From Brevundimonas sp. MF30-B (GTDB lineage: Bacteria; Pseudomonadota; Alphaproteobacteria; Caulobacterales; Caulobacteraceae), in assembly GCF_004683885.1 (NCBI RefSeq), contig NZ_CP038440.1, positions 1,398,001 to 1,462,000 of the forward strand: a stretch of 64,000 nucleotides of DNA. The letters are read 5' to 3'. Positions 61,110 to 64,000 of the stretch are shown piece after piece (position 1 is the stretch's first letter; every line of letters starts with the position of its first letter). The translations under genes were made by a program, and so were the position numbers. The notes under the pieces are model-generated. The model was not told where the DNA came from. It ran no database searches and saw only the letters and a program-made list of their open reading frames with translations.

Positions 61110-64000
61110 TCACCGGCGGTTCGGACGTCGGTCGACGGGTTCGCCGGGCCGACGCGACTCGCGACGCCAGCGGATCGACAGGCTGGCGTCGCCCTGTCCG
61201 CCGAACTGCGAACTGACCGCCACATTGCGGCGGACCTGCCATTCCACGCGCACCGCCGAGCCGCCGTCGCCGCCGCCGATGACTTCCAGATAGACGTCGT
61301 CGGTGATGTAGCGGCCGCCCGCCACGGTGAGCGCCGAGGCGTCGCCGCCGAAGGACAGGCGGTCCAGCCCGGCGAGTTCGCGAAGGTTGCCGATCACGTC
61401 GAAGCCGCCGCCGCCCGCCAGCGAGGCCACGCCCGAGGCGAGCTGCGCCGCCTCCAGGGCCGACAGCTGCGAGGCCGAGCGCCCAAACAGCACCTGCGAC
61501 AGGATTTCGTCCTGGGGCAGGGCAGGCGTCGAACTCAGCGCGATCTCGGGCCGCGCAGCCGTGCCGGTGACGCGGATCACCGCCGTCAGAGCGGGATCCT
61601 CGCGCGTCGCCATCAGGTTCAGGCGAATGCGCTCAGGATCGGTGGACAGGGCGATCGTCCCGCTGTCGTCGAAGACGAACCGCTTGCCCGCGAACTCGTA
61701 GTCGCCGCGCACTACGCGGGCGTTTCCGGTCAGCTGCGGCTCAGCGATCGTGCCGCGCACCCGGGCGTTGAGGCCCAGCTCGACGTCCAGACCTCGGCCC
61801 CGCACGAAGATCTGCCGGCCGGTCAGGTCGATGTTCAAGGCGATCTGCGGGCCGCCCTGGCGGCCCGTGGTCTCGACCGGATCGCCGCCGGGGCGGTTGA
61901 TCTCGACCACGTCCATGCGGACGACGCCGTTGGAGCCCGGCGGATTGGCCGCGATCTCGGCTTCGTTGACCGTCAGGTCGCCGTTCAGCTGGATGTTGCC
62001 GTCGGCGGCGCGAACCACGGTGATCGGGCCGGAGGCGCGCGCCTCCGCCAAGTCATTGTCGATGATGCGGAAGCGCGTCAGCTGAAGCTGCAGGTTCGAC
62101 GCCGACCCCTGGCGCAGGCCCAGGCGGCCCTGGCCGGACACCTGCCCGCCCGAGCCGTCATTGCCCTGGAACCGTTCGAGCACTGCGGTTGTATCGTCGA
62201 AACGCGTGGCCAAGGCGACGTTGTCGAGCCGCAGACCGGTGGCCGTGTCGTTGAACGACCCTTGCGCCAGGTCCAGACGGCCGTTGACGCGCGGGGCGTT
62301 GAGCGTGCCGCCCAGGGTGGCGTTGGCGTCGATCTGACCCGCCAGCGAGCGCTCGCCGCCCAGGAACAGGTCCCAGATGGGCTGAATCTGGCCGTTGATG
62401 GCCACATCGCCGCTCATGTTGCGCGTCCGGGCGATGGCCAGGCGCAGCGGTGCGGCCGAGGTTTCGACCGGCAGAGTCACATTGGCCCGCGCCTGGACGG
62501 CGTTGGGGCTGGAAGCGTTGGCCTGGATAGTGAGCGTGTCGCCGGCCAGATTGGCGTTCACCGTCCCGTCCACCGCAATGCCGCGGGGCGCGTCCACGCT
62601 GCGCAGCTGCCGCAGGTCGATATTGGCCGAACCCGACAGGTCCGAGCCAGCGCCGCGCAGGGAGACGCGGCCGGTCACCTGGCCGCGCAGGTCGGGGGCG
62701 ATGGAGCCGACCTCGACGCCTTGCAGATTGGCCTCGATGGAGGCGGCGCGGTCGTCCTGGCGCAGCTCGCCGGTCAGGAAGCCGCCGCCGACGCCCAGAT
62801 CGGCGCGGATCACGCGGCCGGCGCCGCTGAAGGCCGCGACCAGCGGGGTGCGGGTGTTGAAGGCGATCTCGCGCACGCGGCCCGCGCCGTTCAGCGTCAC
62901 GCTGGTGTCGTCTCCCCGGCGCGAGAATATCCCGTTGCCGTCGAAGTTGACCGGGTTCGGGCCGCCGACGTCGATGACCAGGGTGAAGGGCAGGCGCTCC
63001 AGCGTGCCCTGGCCGTTCAGGTCCAGGCTGCGGATGACGATGTCCGATCCGGCGGGGCGCATATTGCGGCCGGTGACGTTCAGGATGGCGGTCTGATCGC
63101 CCCCACCCTCGGTCAGGCGAACGCGCCCCTGCGCCTCGCCCGCCGCCAGGAAGGCGCCGGGGCGGGCGGTGAAGGTCAGGTCGGCGCTGGACGGCACATT
63201 GTCGGACAGGGCAATGGCGCCCTGGGCCGTGATCCCGCCGGCGTCCAAATCGACGTCCGACAGGCGGATGCGATCTCCACCCAGGAAGAAGTTGCCCGAG
63301 GCGCGCGCCGGTCCGTAGTTCGAGGCCGAAGTCAGGGCGACGCGGCCGTCGGACGAATCCGCGCCGCGACGGAAGCTGAGAACCAGGTCGGCCTGGGTCA
63401 GCTGCAGCGCCGCAACGTCGATGCGGTCGAAGCGGGCGCGCAGGTCGGCGCGCGGCTGAGCCAGGGTGCCGGTCAGGGCGCCGTCGCCGCTCATGTTGCC
63501 GACGATCTCGACCGGGCCGGCCGCAAAGGGGCCCTGGGCGTTCCAGTCCAGCGCCAGGCGCAGGCGGCCGCCGGTTTCGATCAGGCCCCTGGCGCCCGCC
63601 CGCGCCTGGGCGCCCGTCAGCTGGCCGCGGTCGATGGCGATCCGGCCGTCGTTGAACGATCCGGCGAGTTGCAGGCGGGGCGTCTGGCCCAGCAGGCGAT
63701 CCAGCTCGGCCATGCCGGTGACCAGGCGCTGGCCGCGGCCGTCGAAGGTCATGACCCACGGCGCGCCCGGGCGGGCGGACGAGGCCTGGATGGGGCCGCC
63801 GAAGGCGCCGCGCGCGCCGGGTTGTATGCGGCCGACGTCGGTGATGGCGGCGTTGCCCCGGAAGCCCAGGCCGCCGGTCAGATTGCGCTGGCCCGAGCCG
63901 GTCAGGGTCAGAGCCTGTCCGCGCGCGTCGATGCGGCGCAGCAGGAACGCGCCGTCAGGCAAGCGCGAGGCCTCCATCTGGACGCGCGGCGTGGCGCCCA
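61110..64000 (-). CDS. TamB-like translocation/assembly module protein (C-terminal part)
   Basis: The reading frame enters from the right edge and runs 963 residues to its stop at 61110. It is almost entirely beta-helical repeats of Gly/Asn/Asp-rich strands (for example NGQGTLERLPF, FNDTATGLRLDNVAL), as in TamB and AsmA-like proteins. The last 350 residues match the TamB C-terminal domain (DUF490): ALNIDLTGRQIFVRGRGLDV, GDYEFAGKRFVFDDSG, LPQDEILSQVLFGRSASQLS, and the end SLSIRWRRE. TamB spans the periplasm and helps outer-membrane assembly or lipid transport. The N-terminus and any partner tamA lie beyond the window. Confidence 0.93.
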   Translation of the reverse strand, partial: GATPRVQMEASRLPDGAFLLRRIDARGQALTLTGSGQRNLTGGLGFRGNAAITDVGRIQPGARGAFGGPIQASSARPGAPWVMTFDGRGQRLVTGMAELDRLLGQTPRLQLAGSFNDGRIAIDRGQLTGAQARAGARGLIETGGRLRLALDWNAQGPFAAGPVEIVGNMSGDGALTGTLAQPRADLRARFDRIDVAALQLTQADLVLSFRRGADSSDGRVALTSASNYGPARASGNFFLGGDRIRLSDVDLDAGGITAQGAIALSDNVPSSADLTFTARPGAFLAAGEAQGRVRLTEGGGDQTAILNVTGRNMRPAGSDIVIRSLDLNGQGTLERLPFTLVIDVGGPNPVNFDGNGIFSRRGDDTSVTLNGAGRVREIAFNTRTPLVAAFSGAGRVIRADLGVGGGFLTGELRQDDRAASIEANLQGVEVGSIAPDLRGQVTGRVSLRGAGSDLSGSANIDLRQLRSVDAPRGIAVDGTVNANLAGDTLTIQANASSPNAVQARANVTLPVETSAAPLRLAIARTRNMSGDVAINGQIQPIWDLFLGGERSLAGQIDANATLGGTLNAPRVNGRLDLAQGSFNDTATGLRLDNVALATRFDDTTAVLERFQGNDGSGGQVSGQGRLGLRQGSASNLQLQLTRFRIIDNDLAEARASGPITVVRAADGNIQLNGDLTVNEAEIAANPPGSNGVVRMDVVEINRPGGDPVETTGRQGGPQIALNIDLTGRQIFVRGRGLDVELGLNARVRGTIAEPQLTGNARVVRGDYEFAGKRFVFDDSGTIALSTDPERIRLNLMATREDPALTAVIRVTGTAARPEIALSSTPALPQDEILSQVLFGRSASQLSALEAAQLASGVASLAGGGGFDVIGNLRELAGLDRLSFGGDASALTVAGGRYITDDVYLEVIGGGDGGSAVRVEWQVRRNVAVSSQFGGQGDASLSIRWRRESRRPGEPVDRRPNRR

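Overview
The window comes from a GC-rich alphaproteobacterium, most likely of the Caulobacterales and probably a Brevundimonas relative. I infer this from the strongly GC-ended codons, the TonB-receptor/LacI carbohydrate locus, an HWE-family histidine kinase, an EcfG-type sigma factor with matching promoters, ATP12, GluQRS, and a lipoprotein of the type named after Caulobacter CC0125/CC1285. No species call is possible from sequence alone. No rRNA, tRNA, CRISPR array, insertion sequence or phage gene was seen. Genes are densely packed, with many ATGA, GTGA and TGATG start/stop couplings, and most tail-to-tail pairs end within a few bases of each other.

Region by region: (1) 45-1658 is an ABC-F ATPase. 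(2) 1655-7894 is a complete histidine-utilisation cluster arranged divergently: hutH, a BASS-type transporter and hutU leftward, hutG and hutI rightward. (3) 7952-11428 is a single-chain type IIL (MmeI-like) restriction-modification enzyme whose specificity region has atypical codon use. (4) 11465-14999 holds a phytoene-desaturase-like oxidoreductase and a PAS/HWE kinase with its receiver. (5) 15133-27117 is a carbohydrate locus: LacI repressor with two inverted identical operators, TonB receptor, GH144-like lipoprotein, ABC binding protein, two permeases, and a discoidin/six-hairpin protein; beta-1,2-glucan is the best guess for the substrate. (6) 27202-28783 holds SCP2 and acyl-CoA dehydrogenase genes. 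(7) 28829-33752 is a general-stress island: EcfG sigma, ergothioneine genes egtB and egtD, and small stress proteins, with sigma-EcfG-like promoters in three intergenic gaps. (8) 33764-53257 is mostly housekeeping: tig, a DsbA-like protein, an M48 protease, rne, an amidase, rarA, two RluA-family synthases, crcB, ATP12, a regulator with a triple operator, a tRNA1(Val)-type methyltransferase, a polyprenyl synthase and GluQRS. (9) 53346-55802 holds a low-GC small Cys-rich secreted protein, a DNA glycosylase, a TRIC-type channel and arsC. (10) 55876-60882 is an arginine succinyltransferase (AST) operon (M20 hydrolase, astA, astD, astB). (11) 61110 to the window end is the C-terminal part of a TamB-like protein.

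Functionally, two amino-acid catabolic routes (histidine and arginine, both ending at glutamate) and a glycan-uptake system supply carbon and nitrogen. The stress island links an extracytoplasmic-function sigma factor to ergothioneine synthesis through two divergent consensus promoters in one 177-bp gap.
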